The notes under the pieces were generated by a model that was given only the letters and a program-made list of their open reading frames with translations, had not been told where the DNA came from and did not search any database. Below, piece after piece: positions 8,086 through 16,162 of a stretch of 64,000 bases of DNA. Source of the stretch: Rhizobium mayense (lineage in GTDB: Bacteria; Pseudomonadota; Alphaproteobacteria; Rhizobiales; Rhizobiaceae); the NCBI RefSeq assembly GCF_030272705.1, contig NZ_JARFYM010000001.1, positions 475,849-539,848 of the forward strand, given 5' to 3'. Within the stretch, counting starts at the first letter, position 1; every line of letters starts with the position of its first letter. A program made the position numbers and the translations under genes.

Positions 8086-9018
8086 GTGAAGCTCGTCATC
8101 ACCCGGATCGTGCTTGCCGTCCGGCATTTCCAGCAATGGCTGACCGCGCAGATCATCTTCGGCTTTCTGAACTTCCTGAAGTTGTTTCCGGCTGATGGCG
8201 GCATCAACTTTGCTGACTGGCTGACCCGCAAGATCGGGCCGCGCATGCGTCGGCACAAGCTGATGCTGGCGAACCTGCACAACGCATTTCCCGAGAAGAG
8301 TGATGCGGAGATCGCCGAGATCGCGCTGGCAAGCTGGGGCAATATGGGGCGGCTGGCAGCGGAATATGTCTTCCTCGATCGGCTGTTCGATTTCGATCCT
8401 TACAGCGAGAAGCCGGGTCGCATCGAGGTATCCGGCATTCCGATCTTTGTCGACCTCATGGAAAATCCGAGGCCGTTCATCGTCTTTACGGGACACACGG
8501 GCAATTTCGAGCTGCTGCCGGTAGCGGGTGCGGCTTTCGGGCTGAAGGTCACCGTGCTCTTTCGCCCCCCGAACAATCCCTATGTGGCACAGAAGGTTTT
8601 CGATTTTCGTGCCAAGCGCATGGGGAACCTCGTGCCTTCGCATGCGGGATCGTCTTTCGCCCTGGCCCGGCAATTGGAGGCCGGCAGCGGCGTCGGTGTG
8701 CTGGTCGACCAGAAGTTTCGCAAGGGGCTGAAGACGCTGTTCTTCGGCCGCGACGTGAAGACCAATCCGCTGTTGCCGAAGCTGGTCCGCCAGTTTGATT
8801 GCGAGGTTTATCCGGCTCGCTGTATTCGGTTGCCGGGTAACCGTTATCGGCTGGAAATCGAGCCGCGACTTGAGATGCCCCGCGACGAGCGCGGCAACCT
8901 CAACCTGCCCGCGACGGCGCAGTTGCTGAACGACAAGGTCGAAAGCTGGGTAAGAGAACATCCCGAGCAATGGCTGTGGTATCACGACCGCTGGAATATC
9001 AAAAAGTCTGTCTTTTAA
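8086..9018 (+). CDS. lpxXL: Lipid A very-long-chain acyltransferase LpxXL
   Basis: A 310-residue LpxL/HtrB-family membrane acyltransferase that moves the 27-hydroxy-C28 chain from AcpXL to Kdo2-lipid IVA. Start is GTG at 8086, 5 bp after the dehydrogenase stop, giving (M)KLVITRIVLAVRHFQQWL; the longer frame upstream runs inside that gene. The family HX4(D/E) catalytic motif is GHTGNFE (near residue 137), followed by RPPNNPYV and the C-terminal EQWLWYHDRWN typical of the family. It is last in the operon. A short CCGTTC/GAACGG hairpin lies 20 nt downstream without a clear T-run. Confidence 0.94.
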   Translation: MKLVITRIVLAVRHFQQWLTAQIIFGFLNFLKLFPADGGINFADWLTRKIGPRMRRHKLMLANLHNAFPEKSDAEIAEIALASWGNMGRLAAEYVFLDRLFDFDPYSEKPGRIEVSGIPIFVDLMENPRPFIVFTGHTGNFELLPVAGAAFGLKVTVLFRPPNNPYVAQKVFDFRAKRMGNLVPSHAGSSFALARQLEAGSGVGVLVDQKFRKGLKTLFFGRDVKTNPLLPKLVRQFDCEVYPARCIRLPGNRYRLEIEPRLEMPRDERGNLNLPATAQLLNDKVESWVREHPEQWLWYHDRWNIKKSVF

Positions 9019-9289
9019 AGAGGTTACTTAAATAAAGCCGTTCGTAGCAGAACGGATCAATTCAAGGCCTACGAGCTTCCATATTTGACCTTAGGTAAGC
9101 CTTGCCTTTCGAAAAACTCGCCTTTCCCGGGAACTTCAATCTATCAGGATTGAATGTGAGGGTAAGTCATGTTATTTCAACCGCAAGAAAGTTTGGCGAG
9201 ATAGCGGACGCCAGGCTGAAGATCCTTGTTCACAGTAGCGTCGGGGTTGAGGCCCGAGGCTGAACTATGGGCAAGGACAGGAGGGCAAT
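9019..9289 (+). promoter_or_regulatory. Intergenic region upstream of the PAS protein, with inverted repeats
   Basis: No gene is visible in these 271 bases. A hairpin CCGTTC (9038-9043)/GAACGG (9050-9055) follows lpxXL. A perfect 7-bp inverted repeat TTCAATC (9135-9141)/GATTGAA (9148-9154) with a 6-base spacer sits about 135 bp before the PAS gene and looks like an operator or transcript hairpin. No promoter could be assigned. Confidence 0.4.
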
Positions 9290-10024
9290 TTGCTGGCACT
9301 CTTTCATGCCTTCTCCATGAAATGCACCCAGATTCAACGGGCGATCAAACTGGGTGATGATGAACTGGTTGGTTCACTCGATCGCGAATTGGAGCCGCTC
9401 GTAGCAGCGATCCTGTCCTATAAAGCCACCAGCCTTCTCGAAATGTACATGCAGCTGCAATTCATGAGCAACCTGATCCGCGAGGAATCGGATGATCGCT
9501 CACGGGTGGTGCGTAATTCTGCATCGCTGTCGTCGCTGATCGATCGCTATTTCGGCGGTGCCAGCGAGGCTGCGGCTGAAGTGCTGATGGCGTTTTCCGC
9601 AAAGAAAAACGAGCCGGTAGGCGAGGTCGCCGGCTTCGACGACGACAACGTTTTGAATGATGTCATTCTCGACAGCCTGCCGGACCGTGTCGCTGTCATC
9701 ACGCGCGATTATCGCTATCTCTACAGCAATGCGGCCAATTCCGAATTCCTGGAATCGAAACCGATCGAGCTGGTCGGTCGCCATCTTTCCGAATTCATCG
9801 GTCCTGAACGGTTTGAAAACAGCGTCAAGTCCAAGCTCGACGCGTGCTTTGCCGGTCAGACGGTTGATTGCCTCTATCCGTCCTATCACCCGACGGATGC
9901 CAATAAGACCCTGCATTGCCGGATGACGCCGCTGCGCGCCACCAAGTCGAGAGACGAAGTGATCGGCGCTCTGCTGGTCGTACATGAAGTCGGCGTCGTT
10001 CCGAGGAATATGCTGGTGGCCTGA
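9290..10024 (+). CDS. PAS-domain protein of unknown role
   Basis: A 244-residue soluble protein. TTG at 9290 is preferred because AGGAGGG lies a few bases upstream; ATG at 9317 is the alternative. The N-terminal 110 residues are helical (MKCTQIQRAIKLGDDELV...). The C-terminal half is a PAS fold beginning about residue 122: VILDSLPDRVAVITRDYRYL, then NAANSEFLESKP, GRHLSEFIG, and a closing strand IGALLVVHEVG. There is no kinase, GGDEF or HTH domain, so it is likely a sensor that acts through a partner. No neighbour shares its strand closely enough to suggest that partner. Confidence 0.8.
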   Translation: MLALFHAFSMKCTQIQRAIKLGDDELVGSLDRELEPLVAAILSYKATSLLEMYMQLQFMSNLIREESDDRSRVVRNSASLSSLIDRYFGGASEAAAEVLMAFSAKKNEPVGEVAGFDDDNVLNDVILDSLPDRVAVITRDYRYLYSNAANSEFLESKPIELVGRHLSEFIGPERFENSVKSKLDACFAGQTVDCLYPSYHPTDANKTLHCRMTPLRATKSRDEVIGALLVVHEVGVVPRNMLVA

Positions 10025-10218
10025 CGGGCCGTTTCAGCATCCGAACAAGAGAGGTTCGATTGTGCGCAAATGTGTGGGCGCGCAGCTATTGTCCTTCTCG
10101 TCATCGCAGGTCCTGAGAAACCGGCCGTCGAGCCTCTTTCGGTGAATTCGTTTCGCTGTCCTCCGCCTCCAGTCGAAGGAAAGGCAGCGAAGCCTGTTAT
10201 TTTTAAGATTTTGTGGTG

Positions 10219-10240
10219 AAAAAAGCGAGCAAATGGCTCG
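10219..10240 (-). terminator. Intrinsic terminator of znuA
   Basis: Read on the minus strand: CGAGC, 5-nt loop, GCTCG, then a C and a run of six T (10224-10219). It lies 26 bp after the znuA stop. Confidence 0.6.
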
Positions 10241-10265
10241 TTCTCATCGTCGATGATTGCGTGTA

Positions 10266-11216
10266 TCAGGAGAGGCAGGTTTTCAGTGAATTGGCGATGC
10301 CGCGCATCAGGTTGAAATAGAGATCCGGCCCTTGTGGCAGCGTCGCTGCTTCCGGATCGAGCACGCCCGATTTGGCGGATGTACCCTCGATAACAACATT
10401 GACCAGCTTTGGCTCGAATTGCGGCTCGGCGAAGACGCAGGTGGCGCCGAGATCGGCGACCTTGCCGTGGATTTCCGCCACCCGTTGCGCGCCCGGCATG
10501 CTTTCCGGGCTGACCGTGATCGAGCCTGCGACATGCACGCCATAGCGGCGCTCGAAATATTGATAGGCGTCGTGGAAGACGACGAAGGGCTTGTCCTTGA
10601 CGGGCGCGACGGTTGAGGCGATTTCCGCGTCGAGCGCGTCCAGCTTGTCGTCCAGTGCCTTCTGGTTCGCTTCATATGTCAGGGCGTTGGCGGGATCGGC
10701 TGCGACTAATGTAGTGGTGATCTCGGCCGTCATCGCCTTGGCGTTGTGTGGATCGAGCCAGAGATGTGTGTCGAACGCGCCGTGATCGTGCGAATCGGCT
10801 GCATCTGCTGCCGGTTCGTCGCCATCGTTATCCGCTTCGAATGCGCCGCCCTGGCGGAATTTCAGTTTGGTGATGCCCGGCGCCTTATCGAGCTCAACGA
10901 CGAGGGCGTTCGAGCCGAGGGCCGAGAGTGGTTTTTCCAGGAACGCTTCCATGCCGGGACCGACCCAGAAGACCACCTTGGCCCCTTCCAGTGCCCGCGC
11001 ATTTGAGGGTTTCAGCGCATAAGTATGTGGCGAGGCGGCACCATCGACAATCAGATCCGGTGCGCCGACGCCCTGCATGATCGCGGCGACGAGGGAATGA
11101 ACCGGCTTGATCGAAACCACCACCTCCGGCGGGTCGGCGGCAGGTGCCGGGTTGGCGAAAAGCCCGAAAAGCAACAAAGAGGTGGTGAGGGGGAGAATGG
11201 CCTTTGCCAGGGGCAT
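10266..11216 (-). CDS. znuA: Zinc ABC transporter, periplasmic binding protein
   Basis: A 316-residue cluster A-I metal-binding protein. A signal peptide is visible at the N-terminus (LPLTTSLLLFGLFANPAPA, cleavage near residue 26). Likely zinc ligands are the histidine of SPHTYALKPS (about H64), the histidine of FDTHLWLDP (about H152), and that of VVFHDAYQYF (about H215). An acidic/His loop (EADNDGDEPAADAADSHDHG) sits just before the second ligand, as in ZnuA rather than manganese binders. It is transcribed away from znuC; the gap of 100 bp holds two Zur-like boxes, so both arms should be repressed together when zinc is ample. Confidence 0.94.
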   Translation of the reverse strand: MPLAKAILPLTTSLLLFGLFANPAPAADPPEVVVSIKPVHSLVAAIMQGVGAPDLIVDGAASPHTYALKPSNARALEGAKVVFWVGPGMEAFLEKPLSALGSNALVVELDKAPGITKLKFRQGGAFEADNDGDEPAADAADSHDHGAFDTHLWLDPHNAKAMTAEITTTLVAADPANALTYEANQKALDDKLDALDAEIASTVAPVKDKPFVVFHDAYQYFERRYGVHVAGSITVSPESMPGAQRVAEIHGKVADLGATCVFAEPQFEPKLVNVVIEGTSAKSGVLDPEAATLPQGPDLYFNLMRGIANSLKTCLS

Positions 11217-11241
11217 GCGATACTGACCTTGAACGGGTTCT

Positions 11242-11254
11242 GTTATGTTATTAC
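11242..11254. promoter_or_regulatory. Zur-like box 1 between znuA and znuC
   Basis: GTTATG-T-TATTAC, close to the Zur half-site pattern GTTATA-n-TATAAC (two mismatches). Centre at 11248, 22 bp from the centre of box 2, so both lie on the same face of the helix. Confidence 0.6.
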
Positions 11255-11263
11255 ATCAATTGC

Positions 11264-11276
11264 GTTATGCTATAAC
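11264..11276. promoter_or_regulatory. Zur-like box 2 between znuA and znuC
   Basis: GTTATG-C-TATAAC, one mismatch from a perfect GTTATA-n-TATAAC palindrome, flanked by C and G that also pair. Centre at 11270, 41 bp before the znuC start codon, in a position to cover the divergent promoters. Confidence 0.7.
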
Positions 11277-11316
11277 GTGTGCGATAGCAAGGCGCAACAG
11301 CACAAATGGAAATCTC

Positions 11317-12222
11317 ATGCTTTCTTCCGTGGACAATAAGAGCCGACCGCTAGTGTCGCTCCATGACGTTGGCGTTCGCCGCGACGGCCGCTGGCTGGTG
11401 CGCGGCGTCGATTTTTCAGTGAGCCGCGGCGAGATCGTCACCCTGATCGGCCCGAACGGCTCCGGCAAGTCCACGAGCGCCAAGACCGCGATCGGCGTGC
11501 TGAAGCCGAATGAAGGCCGCGTCGAGCGTATTGCCGGTCTCAAGGTCGGTTATGTGCCCCAAAAACTCGCCATCGACTGGACCTTGCCTCTGAGCGTCCA
11601 TCGTTTGATGACCTTGACCGGGCCGTTGAGCGAATCGGAGCTGAAGGCGGCTTTGGAGGCCGTGGGCATCGCCCATCTCGCCAAGGCGGAGGTGCAGCAT
11701 CTGTCAGGCGGCGAGTTCCAGCGAGCCTTGCTGGCGCGCGCCATTGCCCGCAAGCCGGACCTGCTGGTGCTGGACGAGCCGGTACAAGGCGTCGATTTCA
11801 GCGGCGAGATCGCACTTTACGACCTCATCAAATCGATCCGCAATTCCGAAGGCTGCGGCATTCTGCTGATCTCGCATGATCTGCATGTCGTCATGGCTGC
11901 GACTGACACGGTTGTTTGCCTCAATGGCCATGTCTGTTGCCGCGGCACGCCGCAGGCGGTCACCCAGAGCCCGGAATATGTCAGGCTGTTCGGCACGCGG
12001 GCGGCACAATCGCTTGCGATCTACAGCCATCATCACGACCATACGCATCTGCCTGACGGCCGTGTGCAGCACGCCGATGGTTCGATCACCGATGATTGCC
12101 GCGCTGACGACGGTCATCACGGCCATGACCATCATCACGTTCACGATCATGATCCTGGGCACGATCACGAGCATGCCCACCACGATCACGATCATCACGC
12201 CGCAGGAGAACGTCATGTTTGA
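11317..12222 (+). CDS. znuC: Zinc ABC transporter ATP-binding protein with His-rich C-terminal tail
   Basis: A 301-residue ABC ATPase. The ATG at 11317 is chosen because the frame upstream runs through the Zur boxes; GTG at 11329 is another option. Walker A is GPNGSGKST (residues 45-53), the signature LSGGEFQRALLAR, Walker B LLVLDEPVQGVD, and the H-loop ISHDLHVV. After the ATPase fold the last roughly 64 residues hold 23 histidines with many aspartates (for example HHGHDHHHVHDHD). Such a tail can buffer or sense zinc on the cytoplasmic side; that role is inference. The stop overlaps the znuB start by 8 nt. Confidence 0.94.
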   Translation: MLSSVDNKSRPLVSLHDVGVRRDGRWLVRGVDFSVSRGEIVTLIGPNGSGKSTSAKTAIGVLKPNEGRVERIAGLKVGYVPQKLAIDWTLPLSVHRLMTLTGPLSESELKAALEAVGIAHLAKAEVQHLSGGEFQRALLARAIARKPDLLVLDEPVQGVDFSGEIALYDLIKSIRNSEGCGILLISHDLHVVMAATDTVVCLNGHVCCRGTPQAVTQSPEYVRLFGTRAAQSLAIYSHHHDHTHLPDGRVQHADGSITDDCRADDGHHGHDHHHVHDHDPGHDHEHAHHDHDHHAAGERHV

Positions 12223-13042
12223 CGATTTCTTCCTGCGCGCGGTGGTCGCGGGTGTCGGGCTGGCGCTGACCACCGGGCCGCTCGGCTGCTTCATCATCTG
12301 GCGGCGCATGGCCTATTTCGGCGATACGATCTCGCATTCGGCATTGCTGGGCGTGGCGCTGTCGCTGCTCTTCCAGCTCAATCTGACACTCTCCGTTTTC
12401 GCCGTTGCCGCGGCCGTCTCGATCCTGCTGCTGTTCCTGCAGCGTCGCCAGGCGCTGTCGGCGGACGCGCTGCTCGGCATTCTATCGCATGCGACGCTTG
12501 CGATCGGCCTTGTCATCGTCGCTTTCATGAGCTGGGTACGGATTGATCTCATCGCTTTCCTCTTCGGCGACATTCTCGCCGTTAATCGTTCGGATATCGC
12601 GCTGATCTGGGGCGGCGGCATTCTGGTTTTGGCAGCCATTGCCTGGCTTTGGCGGCCGTTGCTCGCCTCCACCGTCAATCCGGAGCTGGCCGAGGCGGAA
12701 GGGCTGGAGCCGGAGCGGGCGAAGCTGTTTTTCATGCTGCTGATGGCCGTCGTCATCGCCATCGCCATGAAGATCGTCGGTATCCTGCTGATCACCGCGC
12801 TGCTGATCATTCCTGCTGCGACCGCTCGCCGCTTTGCCGCGACACCGGAGATGATGGCTGTCTTTGCTTCGCTGATCGGTGCCGTCGCCGTCGTCGGCGG
12901 GCTGTTCGGCTCGCTGCGTTACGATACGCCCTCCGGTCCGTCGATCGTGGTGGCGGCGCTCGTTCTGTTTATCATCAGTCTGCTGCCCCTTGCCCGCAGG
13001 GCCGGCGCGCCGGCGGCGCATCAGGGAGGACAGGAATCATGA
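12215..13042 (+). CDS. znuB: Zinc ABC transporter permease
   Basis: A 275-residue integral membrane protein of the ABC-3 (metal permease) family. The ATG at 12215 lies inside the 3' end of znuC, with GCAGGAG about 6 nt upstream. Eight or so hydrophobic segments are visible, with the family loop GDTISHSALLGVALS near residue 35, LSADALLGILSHATLAIGLV near 78, and LLMAVVIAIAMKIVGILLI near 175. The stop TGA overlaps the zur ATG by 4 nt. Together with ZnuA and ZnuC it forms the high-affinity zinc importer. Confidence 0.94.
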   Translation: MFDDFFLRAVVAGVGLALTTGPLGCFIIWRRMAYFGDTISHSALLGVALSLLFQLNLTLSVFAVAAAVSILLLFLQRRQALSADALLGILSHATLAIGLVIVAFMSWVRIDLIAFLFGDILAVNRSDIALIWGGGILVLAAIAWLWRPLLASTVNPELAEAEGLEPERAKLFFMLLMAVVIAIAMKIVGILLITALLIIPAATARRFAATPEMMAVFASLIGAVAVVGGLFGSLRYDTPSGPSIVVAALVLFIISLLPLARRAGAPAAHQGGQES

Positions 13043-13437
13043 CCACTCCGATACTTACCAAGAATCAGTCACTCGTTTTCGATGTCCTGACCAAGGCGGA
13101 GGCGCCGCTCAGCGCCTATACAATCCTCGACAAGCTGCGCGACCATGGTTTCCGCGCGCCGTTGCAGGTCTATAGGGCGCTAGACAAGCTGCTGGAATAT
13201 GGCGTCGTCCATCGACTGGAGAGCATCAACTCCTTCGTCGCTTGCGCCCATCCGGACGAAAATTGCCACAGCCACGGCCTCGTCGCCTTCGCCATCTGCG
13301 AAAGCTGCGGGCAGGTGATCGAATTCCATGATCATGAGGTGGATCATCGGCTGATGCACTGGCTGAAATCACATAAGTTCAAGGCCGAGAAGTCGACCAT
13401 CGAAATCCGCGGCCATTGCGCCAGCTGCGCCGCTTGA
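13039..13437 (+). CDS. zur: Zinc uptake regulator Zur (Fur family)
   Basis: A 132-residue Fur-family repressor. The ATG at 13039 overlaps the znuB stop and is preceded by GGGAGGACAGG; the longer frame inside znuB is rejected. The winged helix is at the N-terminus (LTKAEAPLSAYTILDKLRDHG...QVYRALDKLLEYGVVHRLE). The structural zinc site is formed by CESCG (near residue 92) and the C-terminal CASC; histidines of HPDENCHSHG and FHDHEVDH supply the regulatory site. Being in the operon it controls gives autoregulation through the boxes at 11242-11276. Confidence 0.93.
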   Translation: MTTPILTKNQSLVFDVLTKAEAPLSAYTILDKLRDHGFRAPLQVYRALDKLLEYGVVHRLESINSFVACAHPDENCHSHGLVAFAICESCGQVIEFHDHEVDHRLMHWLKSHKFKAEKSTIEIRGHCASCAA

Positions 13438-13486
13438 ATGTCAGTGAGGCTTTATCCCTAAAGCCGCGGGCTGTCGGGAACGCCGC

Positions 13487-14017
13487 CTAATCCAGTCTCT
13501 TGAGGTCGCGCGCAAAGCGCTGCCAGTTGGCGACATAGTTGCGGGCGGAACGGCGCAGGCCTTCGATAACGGCAGCGTCGAGCGTGCGGATCGCTTTGGC
13601 CGGAGCGCCGACGATCAGGGAGCCATCCGGAAATTCCTTGCCTTCAGTCACCAGTGCATTGGCACCGACGAGGCAGTTCCTGCCGATCTTCGCGCCATTC
13701 AGGATGGTGGCGCCCATCCCGATCAGCGAATTGTCGCCGATTGTGCAGCCGTGGATGATCGCATGGTGACCGATGGTACAGCCTTCGCCGATCGCTGTCG
13801 GGAAAGCGGGATCGGTATGCACCATCGTCCCTTCCTGGATATTGGTGCCCTTGCCGACGACGATCGGCTCGTTGTCGCCGCGCAGGACCGATCCAAACCA
13901 GATGCCGACATCTTCGCCGAGCTCGACCTTGCCGATCACGCTTGCGTCGGGCGCTATCCAATAGCGGCCGGGATCGGGCGTCTTGGGCACAAGACCTGCA
14001 AGGGCATAAAGCGGCAT
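13487..14017 (-). CDS. Gamma-carbonic-anhydrase-like hexapeptide-repeat protein
   Basis: A 176-residue left-handed beta-helix protein of the YrdA/gamma-carbonic anhydrase family. The zinc-site histidines expected for the family are seen in MVHTDP and in IGHHAIIHGCTIGD, spaced as usual, and RGDNEPI near residue 46 is the trimer/active-site motif. A short helical C-terminus closes the trimer. In many alphaproteobacteria such proteins lack proven carbonic anhydrase activity, so the reaction is uncertain. It is convergent with zur (49 bp gap with a GGCTTTA/TAAAGCC hairpin at 13448-13465) and lies 15 bp after the FAH-family gene, likely on the same transcript. Confidence 0.88.
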   Translation of the reverse strand: MPLYALAGLVPKTPDPGRYWIAPDASVIGKVELGEDVGIWFGSVLRGDNEPIVVGKGTNIQEGTMVHTDPAFPTAIGEGCTIGHHAIIHGCTIGDNSLIGMGATILNGAKIGRNCLVGANALVTEGKEFPDGSLIVGAPAKAIRTLDAAVIEGLRRSARNYVANWQRFARDLKRLD

Positions 14018-14032
14018 CTCGTTTCTCCCCGA

Positions 14033-14728
14033 TCAAACGACGTTTAGCGTCAAGGCTGCGACGCCATCTACGGCGCAGGTAATCTTGTCGCCGCGCGAGA
14101 CAGGGCCGACGCCGGCCGGCGTGCCGGTCATGATGACATCGCCGGGCGCCAGCGTGAACAGTTTCGAGAGCTCGGCGATGATTTCCGGCACCTTCCAGAT
14201 CATTTGCGACAGGTCGCCTCTCTGCGCCGACTCACCGTTGCGGATCAGCCAGATGGCGCCCTTGTCCGGATGGCCGACGCGTGTTGCCGGGACGAGCGCG
14301 GAAACGGGGGCGGAATGTTCGAAGGCCTTGGCGACTTCCCAGGGGCGGCCGAGCTTCTTGGCTTCGCCCTGCAGGTCGCGGCGGGTGAAGTCGATGCCGA
14401 CGGCATAGCCGTAGATGCAGTCGAGTGCCCTCTCGGCCGGAATGTCGGCGCCGCCGCTTTTCAGTGCAATCACCAGCTCGACCTCGTGATGCACATCCGA
14501 CGACAGCGGCGGATAGGGGAAATCGCCTTTCGGCAACAGATTGTCCGGGTTCTTCTGGAAGAAGAAGGGCGCTTCCCGGCTGGGGTCGTGGCCCATCTCG
14601 ATCGCGTGGTCGGCATAGTTGCGGCCGACGCAATAGACGCGGCGCACGGGGAAGGATGCGGTTTCGCCCTCGATCGGCAGGAGGACAGGCGCGGGCAGGG
14701 GAATGACGGTGGCAAATTGTTCGGTCAT
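14033..14728 (-). CDS. Fumarylacetoacetate hydrolase-family protein (fumarylpyruvate hydrolase-like)
   Basis: A 231-residue single-domain FAH protein. The core motifs are VYCVGRNYADHAIEMGHDP, FFFQKNPDNLLP, the metal-binding HHEVELVIALKSGG (E ligands), and VGIDFTRRDLQGEAKK, ending with PGDVIMTGTPAGVGPV. These match fumarylpyruvate hydrolase/acylpyruvase-type enzymes that cleave C-C bonds of acylpyruvates or decarboxylate oxaloacetate with Mg2+. The exact substrate cannot be read from sequence. It is followed by the gamma-carbonic-anhydrase-like gene after 15 bp. Confidence 0.88.
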   Translation of the reverse strand: MTEQFATVIPLPAPVLLPIEGETASFPVRRVYCVGRNYADHAIEMGHDPSREAPFFFQKNPDNLLPKGDFPYPPLSSDVHHEVELVIALKSGGADIPAERALDCIYGYAVGIDFTRRDLQGEAKKLGRPWEVAKAFEHSAPVSALVPATRVGHPDKGAIWLIRNGESAQRGDLSQMIWKVPEIIAELSKLFTLAPGDVIMTGTPAGVGPVSRGDKITCAVDGVAALTLNVV

Positions 14729-14970
14729 GACAATCTCTCAAATAGTTCGTCTGCTGCCAGAAGATCCATGCCTTCCGACTCCAACGGCAACCTAGCACCA
14801 ATGGAGCGGAGGAGAAAACCAACCTTCGGAATCGTTTTGATATAAAGCGCAGGGTAGAGGGTTTTCTTTGTGTGGTGACGCCCTGAGGATCGATGGCGGG
14901 ATATTTTGCCGTGGCCACTGCGGATCGCGTCCATCTGTGCAGATGATGGGAATTGTGGCATAACTAAACC

Positions 14971-15942
14971 ATGGCGATAAATGTTTTGGGGGTCCACACC
15001 GATCACGTCGGGACGGGACAGGCGGCGGGCAATTCGCTTGCGTCGGCCTATTCCGTGGCGGTTCTCTGTTGGCTGCTGTCGGCTGGCGTCTATATTGCCG
15101 CGAAATGGGTGTCTCACGAAATGCCGCCCTGGGCGCTCTGCTTCTGGCGCGTGCTGATCGCTTGCGCCATCCTGCTGCCGATCGTGCGCCGGCATTTTGG
15201 CGCCATGGTTGCGCTTGCGAGGGCTCGTCCGCTTGAACTCCTGTGTATTGGCGGCGTCGGTCTTGCGATCTGCCAGGGCCTGCTCTTCACCGGCCTGGAG
15301 CATGCGGATGTCACGACGGCCGGCATTATCATGGCTCTGATCCCCATCATCACCATGATCCTTGCCCGCCTCATTCTGGGCGAGCCGATGGGAACCTGGC
15401 AGGTGGCGGGATCGATCATCGCTTTCCTCGGCATCGTGGTCATCGTCGTCAAGGGCAGCCCGGCCGCGTTGATGCGACTCGATATCAATCCAGGGGAGCT
15501 GTGGATCGTCGCCGGCTCCCTCTGTTTCAGTCTTTATGCCGTCCTGCTCCGCCGCGCGAAATTCGATATAGAGCGCCTTCCGCTCCTGGTGTTGCTGCTC
15601 GGTGCCGCGGTGCTCACCGCGCTGCCTTTTTACCTCTGGGAGCTTGCGTCCGACGAGCGCTCTGCTCTCAACGGCAACGGGCTGATCGCTCTCGCCTATG
15701 TGGCAATCCCTGGCGGGGCGCTGACCTATTATCTTTTCAATCGCAGCGTCGAGGCGCTGGGTGCGGCCCGGGCGGGCGTGCTGCTCTACCTCCAGACGAT
15801 CTTCACGGCCGTGCTCGCCTATCTGCTGCTCGGCGAGCAGTTGCAGTTCTATCACCTCGAAGGCGCGGCGATCATTATTGTCGGCCTGCTTCTCGTCACC
15901 CTGTTGAAGCCGAGGACCGAACTGGCGGCGGCGAAGCCCTGA
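14971..15942 (+). CDS. DMT-family (EamA) transporter
   Basis: A 323-residue membrane protein with ten hydrophobic segments arranged as two EamA repeats of five. The first repeat begins with VAVLCWLLSAGVYIAAKWV near residue 29 and includes the helix ALIPIITMILARLILGEP; the second repeat contains GGALTYYLFNRSVEALGAARA and LQTIFTAVLAYLLLGEQL. These are drug/metabolite exporters; substrate unknown. The start has no obvious ribosome site, and the first 25 residues are polar, so a downstream start is possible. It is divergent from the FAH gene. Confidence 0.85.
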   Translation: MAINVLGVHTDHVGTGQAAGNSLASAYSVAVLCWLLSAGVYIAAKWVSHEMPPWALCFWRVLIACAILLPIVRRHFGAMVALARARPLELLCIGGVGLAICQGLLFTGLEHADVTTAGIIMALIPIITMILARLILGEPMGTWQVAGSIIAFLGIVVIVVKGSPAALMRLDINPGELWIVAGSLCFSLYAVLLRRAKFDIERLPLLVLLLGAAVLTALPFYLWELASDERSALNGNGLIALAYVAIPGGALTYYLFNRSVEALGAARAGVLLYLQTIFTAVLAYLLLGEQLQFYHLEGAAIIIVGLLLVTLLKPRTELAAAKP

Positions 15943-16162
15943 GGCTTGCGGTCACGTCGCTGGTCGTCAGGGCCACGCTGTTCCGGACGAGGACTTGCGG
16001 CCTCGTTTGAACTTTGACGCCATCTCGCTTTATTCCTATCTCTGCTGTATATCGCCTCTCGAAATCGTGCCCATCCTGCTGCTGTGCGCCTTTAGGGTCG
16101 CTTCGATACAGCAACAGACGCTTCGAGCGGGCCAGAACAATGTTTATGCGAGCAGATAAGAC
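15943..16162 (+). other. Intergenic region before dusA
   Basis: No gene seen. It is AT-richer toward the dusA start, which lacks a strong Shine-Dalgarno (AGCAGATAAG lies just before the ATG). Confidence 0.3.

Noticed and set aside
10050..10070. GGTTCGATT reminiscent of a tRNA T-arm
   Set aside because: No acceptor or anticodon stem can be formed around it.
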